From an uncultured Propionibacteriaceae bacterium (GTDB lineage Bacteria > Actinomycetota > Actinomycetes > Propionibacteriales > Propionibacteriaceae): DNA of 64,000 nt. The translations under genes were made by a program, and so were the position numbers. Within the stretch, counting starts at the first letter, position 1. Each line of letters begins with the position of its first letter. The stretch is from contig CALCKT010000051.1 of assembly GCA_937965785.1 (NCBI GenBank), forward strand, positions 1 through 64,000. Reading direction: 5' to 3'. Of the stretch, positions 23,638-33,013 are shown piece by piece. The notes under the pieces are model-generated. The model was not told the DNA's origin and ran no database searches. It saw nothing but the letters and a program-made list of their open reading frames with translations.

Positions 23638-25851
23638 TCATTCCTGGCCGGGGCGGCGACTCAGGATGTCAAAGGGTTCGCGCAGGGAACGCCACCACTG
23701 GGTGTGGGGGCGCATCTTCTCCCAGTCCATGTCTTCCGTCACGTCACGAAGCGGGGCGAACAGGCCCTCGGTCCCGGCGTGCGCGGCCGCGTACTCCGAG
23801 CGGTCGGCACGCAGCTGACGGTCCAGGTATCCGATGGCGTTCCAGGCCAGCCGGGTGGCGTTGATGCGGTCGAACGGTGAGGGCGTGCCTCCCTGTTGCA
23901 GGTGCCCGACCACCGATTCCCGCACGGAGAACCGTCCGCCCCCTTCCGCCTCGTAGAGTTTGCCCAGCACATCTGTGGTGTAGTGCTCGCTGGTTTCCTC
24001 CCCCACCACGGCCAGGTAGAAGTTCCGCCCGGAGTCGAAGGCGTCGACGAGGGCCTTGATGTCGGCCTCGAGTTCGGCAAGGGTGATTCCGGTCTCCGGC
24101 AGGTACGCCTTCTCGGCTCCCCCGGCCAGGCCTCCGAGCAGCGGCAGGAAACCGCAGCCGCGACCCATCGTCTCCACGATGAACGCCCGTCTGCTGGCCG
24201 AGGCGCTCATCCGCAGCATGTCGATCGCGTTCACCACCGTGTTGAGGGCCGTGTCCGCCCCGACCGCCATCATCCAGCCCGGGAGGTTGTTGTCGATGCT
24301 CGCCGGCACCACCGCCACCGGGATGTTGAAAGCGGGGTAGCGTCGACGTTCCCGTTCCATCAGGTCGACCGACGCGTAGGCGTGGTATCCCCCCATCACC
24401 AGGAGGGCGTCCACCCGGTGGTCCTCCAGCTGACGCGCCATCGAGTAGAGCTCGGACTCCGAGGGGACGTAGCGGCGAGTCCCGAAATCTGCTCCCCCGG
24501 TGTGCGCCATGCCCTCCACATCAGCCCAGCTGACATCGTCGAAGTTGCCCTCGATCAGGCCCGGCATCCCACCGCGCACCGCCAGCATCTGGTAGCCGAG
24601 GTCGATGCCGGAACGCACCGCGACCCTCGCCAGCTGGTTCATGCCCGGGGCCAACGCCCCGGCGTGCATGATCGCGATCCTTTTGCCCGCGGGATCCGCC
24701 ACCGACGGCCGCGCCTCGGTGATGGCCCGGTAGATGTCGATCATCATCTGGAACCCGGGGCCACGCGACGAGATGGCGGCCTCGTAGTCACCCTCTGCTA
24801 TGTAATCGGCGATCCTGCGGGTCGCCACCACGGAGGCCAGCAGAGGTCGTGTCCCGATCCGGTCGCTGTGCACGCCGACGAGAACCGGTTCGGTCTCGGC
24901 ACTGGCTTCGAGCACCTCGGAAACCGCCTCGACGCCGCAGGCGGTCGCCATCCAACGGTCGTACGCCGATGGTTTCCCGCCACGCTGGACGTGCCCCAGG
25001 ATCGTGATCCGGGCGTCCTCCCTGCTTTTCTCCTTCAGGATGTCGCGGATGCGGTTTGCCGTGATCGGCTCGCCCTGCCGGTCCGCGGCGCCCTCGGCAA
25101 CCACCAGAATCGAGTCGCGTCTCCCGGCCCGCCTGCCCCGGTCGAGAACCTCGACCATGCGGTCCTCCCAACCGTCCCGGGGCGGGGATTCCGGCAGGAA
25201 GGTGTAGTCCGCGCCACCCGATATGGCGCTCATCAACGCCAGGTAACCGCAGTTGCGTCCCATCACCTCGATGATGAAGGTTCTCTGGTGTGACTCCGCG
25301 GTGGCGGAGATGGCGTCTATCGCCTCCGTTATGCGGTGCAGCGCGGAGTCGGTCCCGATGGTCATGTCGGTGCCGACCATGTCGTTGTCGATCGAACCGG
25401 CGAGCCCCGCGATCCGGAGGACGGGGTGGCGCTCGGCCAGTTCCGGCCCCAGCTCCCCGCTGGCCACCAGTTCCGCCAGCAGCTCACCCCATTCCAGGCG
25501 CAGCTGACGGGTGCCGGTGAGGGAACCGTCGCCACCTATCACTATCAACCGGTCGATGCCGGAGGTCACGAGATTCCTCACCGCGGTCCTGCGTCCCTCG
25601 CGGTCCCGGAACTCAAGACAGCGCGCCGTCCCGATGACGGTGCCGCCCTTGTTCAGGATCCCGGAGACGTCGTTCCACCCCATCTGTTTGATGTGATCGC
25701 CACCCGTGACGGCTCCCTGCCAGCCCTCCTGGATGGCGAAAACCTCCGCGCCCGCCTGGATCGCTCCCCGCACGATCGCGCGCACAGCTGCATTCATTCC
25801 TTGGGCGTCCCCACCCGAGGTGAGCACGCCGATTCTCGTCCGGACGGTCAT
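23638..25851 (-). CDS. Double-length (tandem, eukaryote-like) 6-phosphofructokinase
   Basis: It should phosphorylate fructose 6-phosphate with ATP. At 737 residues it is twice the usual bacterial size and consists of two PFK-A units. The N-terminal unit keeps the active-site motifs: TSGGDAQGMNAAVRA, IGGDGS (near 107, typical of ATP users), GSIDNDM (near 152) with the catalytic Asp, and EVMGRNCGYLA. The C-terminal unit (from about 390, MHAGALAPGMNQL) has VMGGYHAY in place of GGDGS and ASIDNNLPG, so it is probably non-catalytic and regulatory, as in animal and fungal PFKs. The ATG at 25851 follows GGAGGG; a GTG two codons upstream (25857) is possible. Confidence 0.92.
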   Translation of the reverse strand: MTVRTRIGVLTSGGDAQGMNAAVRAIVRGAIQAGAEVFAIQEGWQGAVTGGDHIKQMGWNDVSGILNKGGTVIGTARCLEFRDREGRRTAVRNLVTSGIDRLIVIGGDGSLTGTRQLRLEWGELLAELVASGELGPELAERHPVLRIAGLAGSIDNDMVGTDMTIGTDSALHRITEAIDAISATAESHQRTFIIEVMGRNCGYLALMSAISGGADYTFLPESPPRDGWEDRMVEVLDRGRRAGRRDSILVVAEGAADRQGEPITANRIRDILKEKSREDARITILGHVQRGGKPSAYDRWMATACGVEAVSEVLEASAETEPVLVGVHSDRIGTRPLLASVVATRRIADYIAEGDYEAAISSRGPGFQMMIDIYRAITEARPSVADPAGKRIAIMHAGALAPGMNQLARVAVRSGIDLGYQMLAVRGGMPGLIEGNFDDVSWADVEGMAHTGGADFGTRRYVPSESELYSMARQLEDHRVDALLVMGGYHAYASVDLMERERRRYPAFNIPVAVVPASIDNNLPGWMMAVGADTALNTVVNAIDMLRMSASASRRAFIVETMGRGCGFLPLLGGLAGGAEKAYLPETGITLAELEADIKALVDAFDSGRNFYLAVVGEETSEHYTTDVLGKLYEAEGGGRFSVRESVVGHLQQGGTPSPFDRINATRLAWNAIGYLDRQLRADRSEYAAAHAGTEGLFAPLRDVTEDMDWEKMRPHTQWWRSLREPFDILSRRPGQE

Positions 25852-25876
25852 TTCCACACTCCCTCCGAGGTGGGTG

Positions 25877-26284
25877 TCAACGTCGAGCGGTTCCCCTGGG
25901 ACGAACCACCTTGTGTGCCTGCCACTCCGGCGACACGTTCGCGGAACTGGTCAGGGACAGGCCCGCGGTGGCGGTTCCCTCGGCCAGGTCGCTCGGAGCA
26001 ACGTATCCGGGTCTGCCGACCTTCGGGGTCAGCAGCCAGATGAAACCGGTGTCAGCCAGATCCTTCATCGCATCCACCAGGCCGTCAACCACATCGCCGT
26101 CGTCCTCCCGCCACCAGAGAACGACCACGTCCACCGCCTCTATGGCATCCTCGATCATGTCGGCGTCGATGGCATCCATGATCTCGTCGCGCAGGTCGGG
26201 GTCGGTGTCCTCGTCCCACCCCAGTTCCTGGACGACCATGCCCGCGTCCAGCCCGAGCAATTCGGCTCCCCGCGCGGCGGTCAC
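25877..26284 (-). CDS. DUF3052 family protein
   Basis: A 135-residue acidic protein of the actinobacterial DUF3052 family (LGWDEDTDPDLRDEIMD, VDVVVLWWREDDGDVVDGLVDA, GFIWLLTPKVGRPGYV). The function is unknown. The family commonly sits next to aceE, as here. The frame is open upstream, but AAGGGGA precedes the GTG at 26284 by 6 bases, giving MTAARGAELLGL. Confidence 0.88.
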   Translation of the reverse strand: MTAARGAELLGLDAGMVVQELGWDEDTDPDLRDEIMDAIDADMIEDAIEAVDVVVLWWREDDGDVVDGLVDAMKDLADTGFIWLLTPKVGRPGYVAPSDLAEGTATAGLSLTSSANVSPEWQAHKVVRPRGTARR

Positions 26285-26329
26285 GACACTTCCCCTTGAA
26301 TTATGTGTCCCACGAGACCTAGCCTGCCA

Positions 26330-26360
26330 GATCCCCCGGGCGCTGTGCACCCGGGGGATC
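26330..26360 (-). terminator. Terminator hairpin after aceE
   Basis: A perfect 11-bp inverted repeat (GATCCCCCGGG / CCCGGGGGATC) with a 9-base loop lies 23 bases beyond the aceE stop. It separates aceE from the downstream DUF3052 gene on the same strand. Confidence 0.7.
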
Positions 26361-26382
26361 CGATCGGCTCAGGACACGGCCC

Positions 26383-29145
26383 TCACTCGGAGTCCCCGGT
26401 CTTGCCGGAGGCCCCGGCGGTGACATCGTCGAGACGGTACCGCTGGGCGGCTTCCAGGGGCCATTCGCGAGGCACCTCACCGTTCAGGGCCAGCTGCTGC
26501 AACACCGCGACGGCGATGGAGGGACCGTCGATGTTGTAGTAGCGACGAGCGGCCGCCCGGGTGTCGGAGAAACCGAACCCGTCCGCACCGAGGGTCGTGT
26601 ACCCGCGCGGCACCCAGGGCCGGATCAGGTCCGGCACGGCGTGCATGTAGTCGCTGACGGCGACGATGGGCCCCTGCGTGTCGGCCAGTTTCGACTCGAC
26701 CCAGGTGGGGGTGTGTTCCCCGAACGGATCGCTGAACCTGGCCTTGTCGTGGGCGAGGCCCTCGCGGCGCAGTTCACCCCAGGACGTGACGGACCAGACA
26801 TCCGCGACCACCCCGTAGTCGTTCTTGAGCAGCTGCTGGGCCTCGAGCGCCCAGGGCACACCCACACCGGAGGCGAGGATCTGCGCGCGGCGGGCGTCCT
26901 GCCCGACCCCGTCGAAGGAACCGGGACGCAGCAGGTACATGCCCTTCAGGATTCCCTCGACGTCCACGTCCTCCGGTTCGGCGGGCTGCGCGTAGGGCTC
27001 GTTGTAGACGGTGAGGTAGTACATGATGTTCTCGGGGTTCTCCCCGTACATCCGGCGCAGGCCGTCACGGACGATGTGCGCCAGCTCGTAGCCGTAGGCG
27101 GGATCGTAGGCGGCGAAGGCGCTGTTGGTGGAGGCCAGGATCGGCGAGTGACCGTCCATGTGCTGGGTACCCTCGCCCGTCAGGGTGGTGCGGCCGGCGG
27201 TGGCGCCGATCACGAACCCCCGGGCGAGCTGGTCACCGGCCGCCCACATGGAGTCACCGGTGCGCTGGAACCCGAACATCGAGTAGAACACGTAGATCGG
27301 GACCATGGGTTCGCCGTGGGTGGCGTAGGAGGTCCCGGCGGCGGTGAAGGCCGCCATCGAGCCGGCCTCGTTGATGCCGGTGTGGATGATCTGGCCGTTG
27401 GTCGCCTCCCGGTAGCTGAGGAACAGGTCCGCGTCGACGGGCGTGTATTTCTGACCGCCGGGATTGTAGATCTTGATGGTCGGGAAGAAGGCGTCGATAC
27501 CGAAGGTGCGTGCCTCGTCGGGGATGATGGGGACCACGCGCGGCGCGAATGCCTTGTCGCGCATCAGATCCTTGAGCAGGCGCACGAAAGCCATGGTGGT
27601 GGCCACTTCCTGCTTGCCGGAGCCCTTGCGGACGGATTCGTAGGCCTTCTCCCCCGGCAACGAGATGAACTTGCGGTCCCCGCGGCGTTCCGGCACGTAG
27701 CCGCCGAGCGCGCGGCGACGTTCCTGCAGGTACTGGATCCTCGGGTCCTCCGCCCCGGGCCTCACGTAAGGCGGGCGGTAGGGATCGGCCTCGAGCACGG
27801 CGTCGGAGACCGGCATGTGCACCCGGTCGCGGAACGCCTTGAGATCGTCGAGTGCCATCTTCTTCATCTGGTGCGTGGCGTTGCGGCCCGCGAAGTGCTG
27901 GCCCAGGAAGTAGCCCTTGATCGTGTGGGCGAGGACGACCGTGGGCGCCCCCGTGAACTCGGTTGCCGCCTTGTACGCGGCATAGACCTTGTGGAAGTCG
28001 TGGCCGCCGCGGGTCAACGCCCAGATCTGGTCGTCGGTCCAGTCCTTCACCATGGCAGCGGTGCGGGCGTCGCGCCCGAAGAGGTGTTCGCGCACATAGG
28101 CGCCGTCATTGGCCTTGAAAGTCTGGTAGTCGCCGTCCGCGATGGAGTTCATCACGGAGACCAGGGCGCCTTCGCTGTCCGCGGCGAGCAGCGGATCCCA
28201 CCCCCGGCCCCAGATCAGTTTGATGACGTTCCAACCCGCGCCCCGGAAGAAGGCCTCGAGTTCCTGGACGATCTTGCCGTTGCCGCGCACCGGCCCGTCG
28301 AGACGCTGCAGGTTGCAGTTGATCACGAAGGTCAGGTTGTCGAGTCCATCGTTGGCCGCCAGCTGCAGCAGGCCGCGGGACTCGGGTTCGTCCATCTCAC
28401 CGTCACCCAGGAAAGCCCAGACGCGCTGCTGGGAGGTGTCCTTGATGCCGCGGTTGTGCAGATACCGGTTGAACTGCGCCTGATAGATGGCGTTCATGGG
28501 GCCGATGCCCATGGAGACCGTCGGGAACTCCCAGAAGTTCTGCATCTGGTGGGGATGCGGGTAACTGGGCAGGGCCCGCACCTTCCCGTCCACGACGTGG
28601 CTGTGTTCCTGACGGAACCCGTCCAGGTCCGCCTCCTCGAGACGGCCCTCAAGGAAGGCCCGGGCGTACATGCCGGGAGAGGCGTGTCCCTGGAAGAACA
28701 CCTGGTCGCCACCCCCGGGGTGATCCTTGCCCCGGAAGAAATGGTTCATCCCCACCTCGTAGAGGGTCGCGGCGGAGGCGTAGGTGGAGATGTGCCCGCC
28801 GACACCGATGCCCGGGCGCTGGGCCCGGTGAACGGTGATGGCGGCGTTCCAGCGGAGCAGGCGACGGATCTGGCGTTCCAGGTCCTCGTCTCCCGGGTAG
28901 GCCGGTTCCTTGTCCGCAGGGATGGTGTTGACGTAGTCGGTGCCGGTCAGCGAGGGAACCCCGACGTGGCGTTCGCGCGCCCGTTCCAGCAGCTTCAACA
29001 TGACATAGCGGGCACGGTTGCGGCCACCGTGCTCGATCACTCCGTCGAGCGACTCCAGCCACTCGGCGGTCTCTCCCGGATCCGAGTCCGGGAGGTTCGT
29101 CGGCAGGCCGTTGAGGATCGGCCCAACCTGGTCCTGGATGCTCAC
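26383..29145 (-). CDS. aceE: Pyruvate dehydrogenase E1 component, homodimeric type
   Basis: AceE decarboxylates pyruvate with thiamine diphosphate in the pyruvate dehydrogenase complex. The 920-residue product matches the single-chain E1 type: SHVDGK-like start of the TPP domain, GDGEMDEPESRG near residue 245 for Mg-TPP binding, LDGPVRGNGKIVQELE, and the transketolase-like central and C-terminal domains (TGINEAGSMAAFTAAGTSYATHG, VPIYVFYSMFGFQRTGD). In actinobacteria it uses E2 and E3 encoded elsewhere. The start is an ATG. Confidence 0.97.
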   Translation of the reverse strand: MSIQDQVGPILNGLPTNLPDSDPGETAEWLESLDGVIEHGGRNRARYVMLKLLERARERHVGVPSLTGTDYVNTIPADKEPAYPGDEDLERQIRRLLRWNAAITVHRAQRPGIGVGGHISTYASAATLYEVGMNHFFRGKDHPGGGDQVFFQGHASPGMYARAFLEGRLEEADLDGFRQEHSHVVDGKVRALPSYPHPHQMQNFWEFPTVSMGIGPMNAIYQAQFNRYLHNRGIKDTSQQRVWAFLGDGEMDEPESRGLLQLAANDGLDNLTFVINCNLQRLDGPVRGNGKIVQELEAFFRGAGWNVIKLIWGRGWDPLLAADSEGALVSVMNSIADGDYQTFKANDGAYVREHLFGRDARTAAMVKDWTDDQIWALTRGGHDFHKVYAAYKAATEFTGAPTVVLAHTIKGYFLGQHFAGRNATHQMKKMALDDLKAFRDRVHMPVSDAVLEADPYRPPYVRPGAEDPRIQYLQERRRALGGYVPERRGDRKFISLPGEKAYESVRKGSGKQEVATTMAFVRLLKDLMRDKAFAPRVVPIIPDEARTFGIDAFFPTIKIYNPGGQKYTPVDADLFLSYREATNGQIIHTGINEAGSMAAFTAAGTSYATHGEPMVPIYVFYSMFGFQRTGDSMWAAGDQLARGFVIGATAGRTTLTGEGTQHMDGHSPILASTNSAFAAYDPAYGYELAHIVRDGLRRMYGENPENIMYYLTVYNEPYAQPAEPEDVDVEGILKGMYLLRPGSFDGVGQDARRAQILASGVGVPWALEAQQLLKNDYGVVADVWSVTSWGELRREGLAHDKARFSDPFGEHTPTWVESKLADTQGPIVAVSDYMHAVPDLIRPWVPRGYTTLGADGFGFSDTRAAARRYYNIDGPSIAVAVLQQLALNGEVPREWPLEAAQRYRLDDVTAGASGKTGDSE

Positions 29146-29314
29146 GTGAGTCCTCTCGTCGCGATGTGTGCACAGCTGTTGTAAAGATACCGTGCAACCG
29201 CCTTTCTGCGAATTGTCACCGGGCCGCGAGCGCCCCGCCCGGTTTGCAAACCCGTTCGCACGGTGTCAAGGTGACCGGGTGGAGTCGTGTTCCGCCCCAA
29301 CGGAAAGGACGGGG

Positions 29315-30685
29315 ATGTTCCGAGTGAAGAAACGGACTGTCGTCGCCACGCTGAGCCTCGTGTCCCTGTTCGCCCTGGCCGCCTGCAGCAGCACACCGGT
29401 TGAGAATCCCACGGATGCGCCCAGCAGCCTCCCGAGCGAATGCGTCGCCTTCGCGCAGTACGGAACCCTCAGGGGCAGGTCGGTCAACGTCTACACCCCC
29501 ATCGTCTCCCCCGAGGACCAGACCCACATCGATTCCTTCAAACTTTTCGAGGAATGCACGGGCGTCACGATCAACTACGAGGGATCCCGGGAATTCGAAA
29601 CCTTTCTTCCCGTCAAGATCGACGCCGACGCTCCACCGGACATCGCCTATTTCCCGCAACCCGGCCTGCTGAGGAGCCTCATCGCCCGTTTCCCGGGCAG
29701 GATCAAGGAGGTGCAGGGGCAGGCCCTGGCCAACCTCGAAGCAAACTACCGGGACATCTGGAAGGAATACGGCTCCGTTGACGGCAAGGCCTACGCGGTT
29801 CCCGTGGGGGCCAGCGTGAAATCCTTCGTCTGGTACTCCCCGCGCGCCTTCGCCGAGAACGGCTACCAGATTCCCCGGACCCTGGACGAACTGACCGCCC
29901 TGACCAAGAGGATCTCCGAGGATCACCCGGATGCCAAACCCTGGTGCGCCGGGATCCAGGCCCACAACGGAACCGGCTGGCCGGCCACCGACTGGCTCGA
30001 GGACATGCTGCTGCGCACCGCGGGCCCGGACGTCTACGACCAATGGGTTTCCCATCAGATTCCGTTCAACGATCCCCGGGTGGTCGTGGCCCTGGACCGG
30101 GTGGGAGACATCCTGAAGAACGACGCCTACGTAAACGGTGGGCTGGGAGGCGCGAAATCCATAGCCACCACCTCGTTCACCACCGCCGGCCTGCCGATAC
30201 TGGAGGGCTCCTGTTTCCTGCACCGCCAGGCGTCCTTCTACCAGGTCAACTGGCCCGCCGACAAGGAAATCACGGAGGACGGTGACGTGTTCGCCTTCCG
30301 CCTGCCCGGCACCGCTGAAACGGATCCGCCCGCCATCGTGGGAGGGGAGTTCGCCGCCGCGTTCAGCGATCGCGAGGAGGTGAGGGCCTTCCAGGCCTAT
30401 TTGACCTCCCCCGAGTTCAGCAACGCGAAGGCGAAGGTCACGGGACCGGGTTGGATCTCGGCCAACAAAAAACTGGATCCATCCAATCTGTCCTCCCCCG
30501 TGGACAGGCTTTCCTACGAGTTGGTCACCAGCGACAGCAGCGTTCTCCGCTTCGACGCCTCGGATCAGATGCCGGGCGCCGTTGGAACCGGGAGCTTCTG
30601 GGTGGGAATGACTGACTGGGTCTCCTCGGAGAAGTCCTCGCAGGAAGTGCTGACCGAGATCGAGAACTCCTGGCCGAAGAACTGA
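29315..30685 (+). CDS. ABC transporter sugar-binding lipoprotein (no permease beside it)
   Basis: An extracellular solute-binding protein of family 1 (456 residues). The signal peptide ends in lipobox LFALAACSS (Cys about 24). The mature part has typical elements: INYEGSREFETFLPVKIDADAPPDIAYFPQPG, YAVPVGASVKSFVWYSPRAF and GWPATDWLEDMLLR. The closest remembered type is the alpha-glucoside/oligosaccharide binders (AglE-like). No permease or ATPase gene adjoins it, so it must work with components encoded elsewhere. The ATG at 29315 follows GGAAAGGAC. The 170 bases before it are intergenic and shared with divergent aceE. Confidence 0.88.
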   Translation: MFRVKKRTVVATLSLVSLFALAACSSTPVENPTDAPSSLPSECVAFAQYGTLRGRSVNVYTPIVSPEDQTHIDSFKLFEECTGVTINYEGSREFETFLPVKIDADAPPDIAYFPQPGLLRSLIARFPGRIKEVQGQALANLEANYRDIWKEYGSVDGKAYAVPVGASVKSFVWYSPRAFAENGYQIPRTLDELTALTKRISEDHPDAKPWCAGIQAHNGTGWPATDWLEDMLLRTAGPDVYDQWVSHQIPFNDPRVVVALDRVGDILKNDAYVNGGLGGAKSIATTSFTTAGLPILEGSCFLHRQASFYQVNWPADKEITEDGDVFAFRLPGTAETDPPAIVGGEFAAAFSDREEVRAFQAYLTSPEFSNAKAKVTGPGWISANKKLDPSNLSSPVDRLSYELVTSDSSVLRFDASDQMPGAVGTGSFWVGMTDWVSSEKSSQEVLTEIENSWPKN

Positions 30686-30734
30686 CCGGCCGCACCAGTG
30701 CAACCATGCCCCGGCCGGTAGGCTGATCATCACC

Positions 30735-31925
30735 ATGACCGCTCATCCCGCACGCCCGGGGGCCCTTCCCGCCACCGTATCGTCGGCTCGCACCCGGGCC
30801 GCCATCCTGAAACGACTGCGCGCCGCCACCGCGACCATGAACACCGCAACCCTGAGGGCCCTGGAGGCCCGTCACGCATGGTTCGGGGAACTCGACGCCG
30901 AATCCCGGTCGTGGATCAGCGTGCTGGCCCGAAGCGGCATTGATGGTTTCGTGAACTGGGTCAGCGGCTCCACCTTCTCCTTCGAGTCGATCTTCGATTC
31001 CGCTCCCAGCGCACTCGCGGGACGCATCTCCCTGCGACAGACCGTCGACCTGGTGCGCACCACCACCGATGTCGTCGAGGAGCAGATCCAGCTCCTCCTG
31101 CCGCGCGCGGACCGGCAACCCTTGCTACTGGGGATAGTGCACTACTCCCGGGAGATCGCGTTCGTGGCGGCCGCGGTCTACGCCCGCGCCGCGGAGGCGC
31201 GGGGGGCCTGGGACTCACGCATCGAGGCGATGATCGTCGACGCGGTGGTCCGGGCCGAGACCGACGAATCCGTGACCTCCAGGGCGTCGACCCTCGGCTG
31301 GGACTCCGAGGCACCCACGATGGTGGTCATAGCGGGCGCCCCCAAGAACCTGCGGATCGACGAGCTGCGCCGGGCATCCGCACGGCTCTCCCTGGACATG
31401 CTGGCAGCCCCCCAGGGGGAGCGTCTCGTGTGCATCTTCGCGGGCGAGACCCTGACCGACCCGGCCAAGGCATCTGCCCTGGTGACCAAACTCGAACCGT
31501 ATTTCGCTCCCGGCCCGGTGGTGATCGGCCCGCTCGCCGAGGGACTCCGCGGGGCCCCCGCCTCCGCCAGGTCGGCCGCTTCCGGGTACCGGGTCGCCCG
31601 GGCGTGGTCCGAGGGCCCCAGAACCCTGCTGTCGAATGATCTGCTCCCCGAACGGGCCCTCGCGGGCGACGGGCACGCCCGCAGGACCCTGGCCCGAGAC
31701 ATCTTCGGCCTCCTGAAGGGTTCCAAGGAACTGCTCGAAACCTGTGTCGGGTTCCTGGATGCAGGATCGTCGATGGAGGCCACCGCCCGGGCCATGTTCA
31801 TCCATCCCAACACCGTCCGCTACCGTCTGCGGCGGATCCAGGACGTGACGGGATACAACCCGACGGATGCGCGGGAGGCCTATGTGTTGAGGCTGGCGAT
31901 CACTCTGGGACGTCTCCAGGAGTGA
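30735..31925 (+). CDS. PucR-type regulator, probable activator of the fab operon (FasR-like)
   Basis: The 396-residue protein has a non-conserved N-terminal ligand-type region, a GGDEF-like middle and a C-terminal PucR helix-turn-helix (ARAMFIHPNTVRYRLRRIQDVTGYNPTDAREAYVLRLAITLGRL). In Streptomyces a PucR-type regulator directly upstream of fabD (FasR) activates fabD-fabH-acpP-fabF. Gene order and type here match exactly, so the same role is inferred. The 117-base gap to fabD should hold the fab promoter and the binding site. Confidence 0.85.
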   Translation: MTAHPARPGALPATVSSARTRAAILKRLRAATATMNTATLRALEARHAWFGELDAESRSWISVLARSGIDGFVNWVSGSTFSFESIFDSAPSALAGRISLRQTVDLVRTTTDVVEEQIQLLLPRADRQPLLLGIVHYSREIAFVAAAVYARAAEARGAWDSRIEAMIVDAVVRAETDESVTSRASTLGWDSEAPTMVVIAGAPKNLRIDELRRASARLSLDMLAAPQGERLVCIFAGETLTDPAKASALVTKLEPYFAPGPVVIGPLAEGLRGAPASARSAASGYRVARAWSEGPRTLLSNDLLPERALAGDGHARRTLARDIFGLLKGSKELLETCVGFLDAGSSMEATARAMFIHPNTVRYRLRRIQDVTGYNPTDAREAYVLRLAITLGRLQE

Positions 31926-32042
31926 ACCCGGACACCGCCACCTGCCGGATCCGGTTTTGTAGGAACCCAACAAGCCCTCCCGAGTCATTTTCGTCACCTT
32001 CGCAGCCGCACGCTTCATCGGTGAAAGGGCAGAGTTGGGGAC

Positions 32043-32969
32043 GTGCTAGCTATCGTCGCGCCAGGTCAGGGCGCCCAGAATCCCGGATTTCTCGCCGCCT
32101 GGTTGGAGGAGTCCAGCTTCAGGACCCGCCTCGAGTGGCTGAGCGCCGTCGCCGACATTGACCTCGTGGCCCATGGAACCACCTCGGATGCGGAGACCAT
32201 CCGGGACACCGCGGTGGCGCAGCCCCTGCTGGTCGCATCCGCACTCGCCACCGCCGAACAGCTGTGCCCCGCCATCCCCGGGATCGCCGGTGTGGTCGCC
32301 GGGCATTCCGTGGGCGAACTCGCCGCCGCGGCCATGGCGGGGGTGATCTCCGTCGAATCCGCGATGGTGCTGGTCCGGGAACGCGGCCGCAGCATGGCAG
32401 CAGCTTCTGCCGTCACACCCACCTCGATGACCGCCGTGATCGGTGGGGACCGGGAAGAGGTGCTGGCAGCCATCCAGGCCGCGGGCCTGACCCCCGCCAA
32501 CAACAACGGTTCCGGTCAGATCGTCGCTGCCGGCACCAAGGAGCAGCTGGCCACCCTGGCCGACAACGCCCCCCGCCGCGCCCGCCTGATCCCACTCAGC
32601 GTCGCCGGGGCCTTCCACACCCATCACATGGCCCCCGCCGTGGCCCGCCTGGAAGCGCTGGCGGCCGCCGTGCCCACCGAGGATCCCCGCACCGGCCTCC
32701 TCAGCAATGCCGATGGAACGGTCGTGACCTCGGGACGCGAGTACCTGGAGCGGCTGGTCCGGCAGGTGGCCAACCCGGTTCGTTGGGACCTGTGCATGGA
32801 GACCATGTCGGAGCTCGGCGTCACCGGAATCCTCGAACTCACCCCCGCGGGTACCCTGACGGGTATCGCAAAACGCAACCTCAAGGGCGTCGAGTTGTTC
32901 AATCTCAACACACCGGACCAGCTGGGAGAGGCCCGCGCCTTCTGCGAGGCCCACTCGACCAAGGCCTGA
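32043..32969 (+). CDS. fabD: Malonyl-CoA:ACP transacylase
   Basis: FabD moves malonyl groups from CoA to ACP for type II fatty acid synthesis. The 308-residue product shows the oxyanion motif GQGAQNPGF, the nucleophile elbow AGHSVGEL (Ser about 90) and the catalytic His in GAFHTHHM (about 193). The GTG start is preceded by GGGG. It is the first gene of the fab operon. Confidence 0.95.
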   Translation: MLAIVAPGQGAQNPGFLAAWLEESSFRTRLEWLSAVADIDLVAHGTTSDAETIRDTAVAQPLLVASALATAEQLCPAIPGIAGVVAGHSVGELAAAAMAGVISVESAMVLVRERGRSMAAASAVTPTSMTAVIGGDREEVLAAIQAAGLTPANNNGSGQIVAAGTKEQLATLADNAPRRARLIPLSVAGAFHTHHMAPAVARLEALAAAVPTEDPRTGLLSNADGTVVTSGREYLERLVRQVANPVRWDLCMETMSELGVTGILELTPAGTLTGIAKRNLKGVELFNLNTPDQLGEARAFCEAHSTKA

Positions 32970-33013
32970 AACCCTTACCCCCTGCTTCACCGAACCGCCC
33001 GAAAGGCCGCGAC

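Noticed and set aside
26641..29184. An 847-codon plus-strand open frame
   Set aside because: It is the antisense shadow of aceE; aceE is conserved along its whole length.
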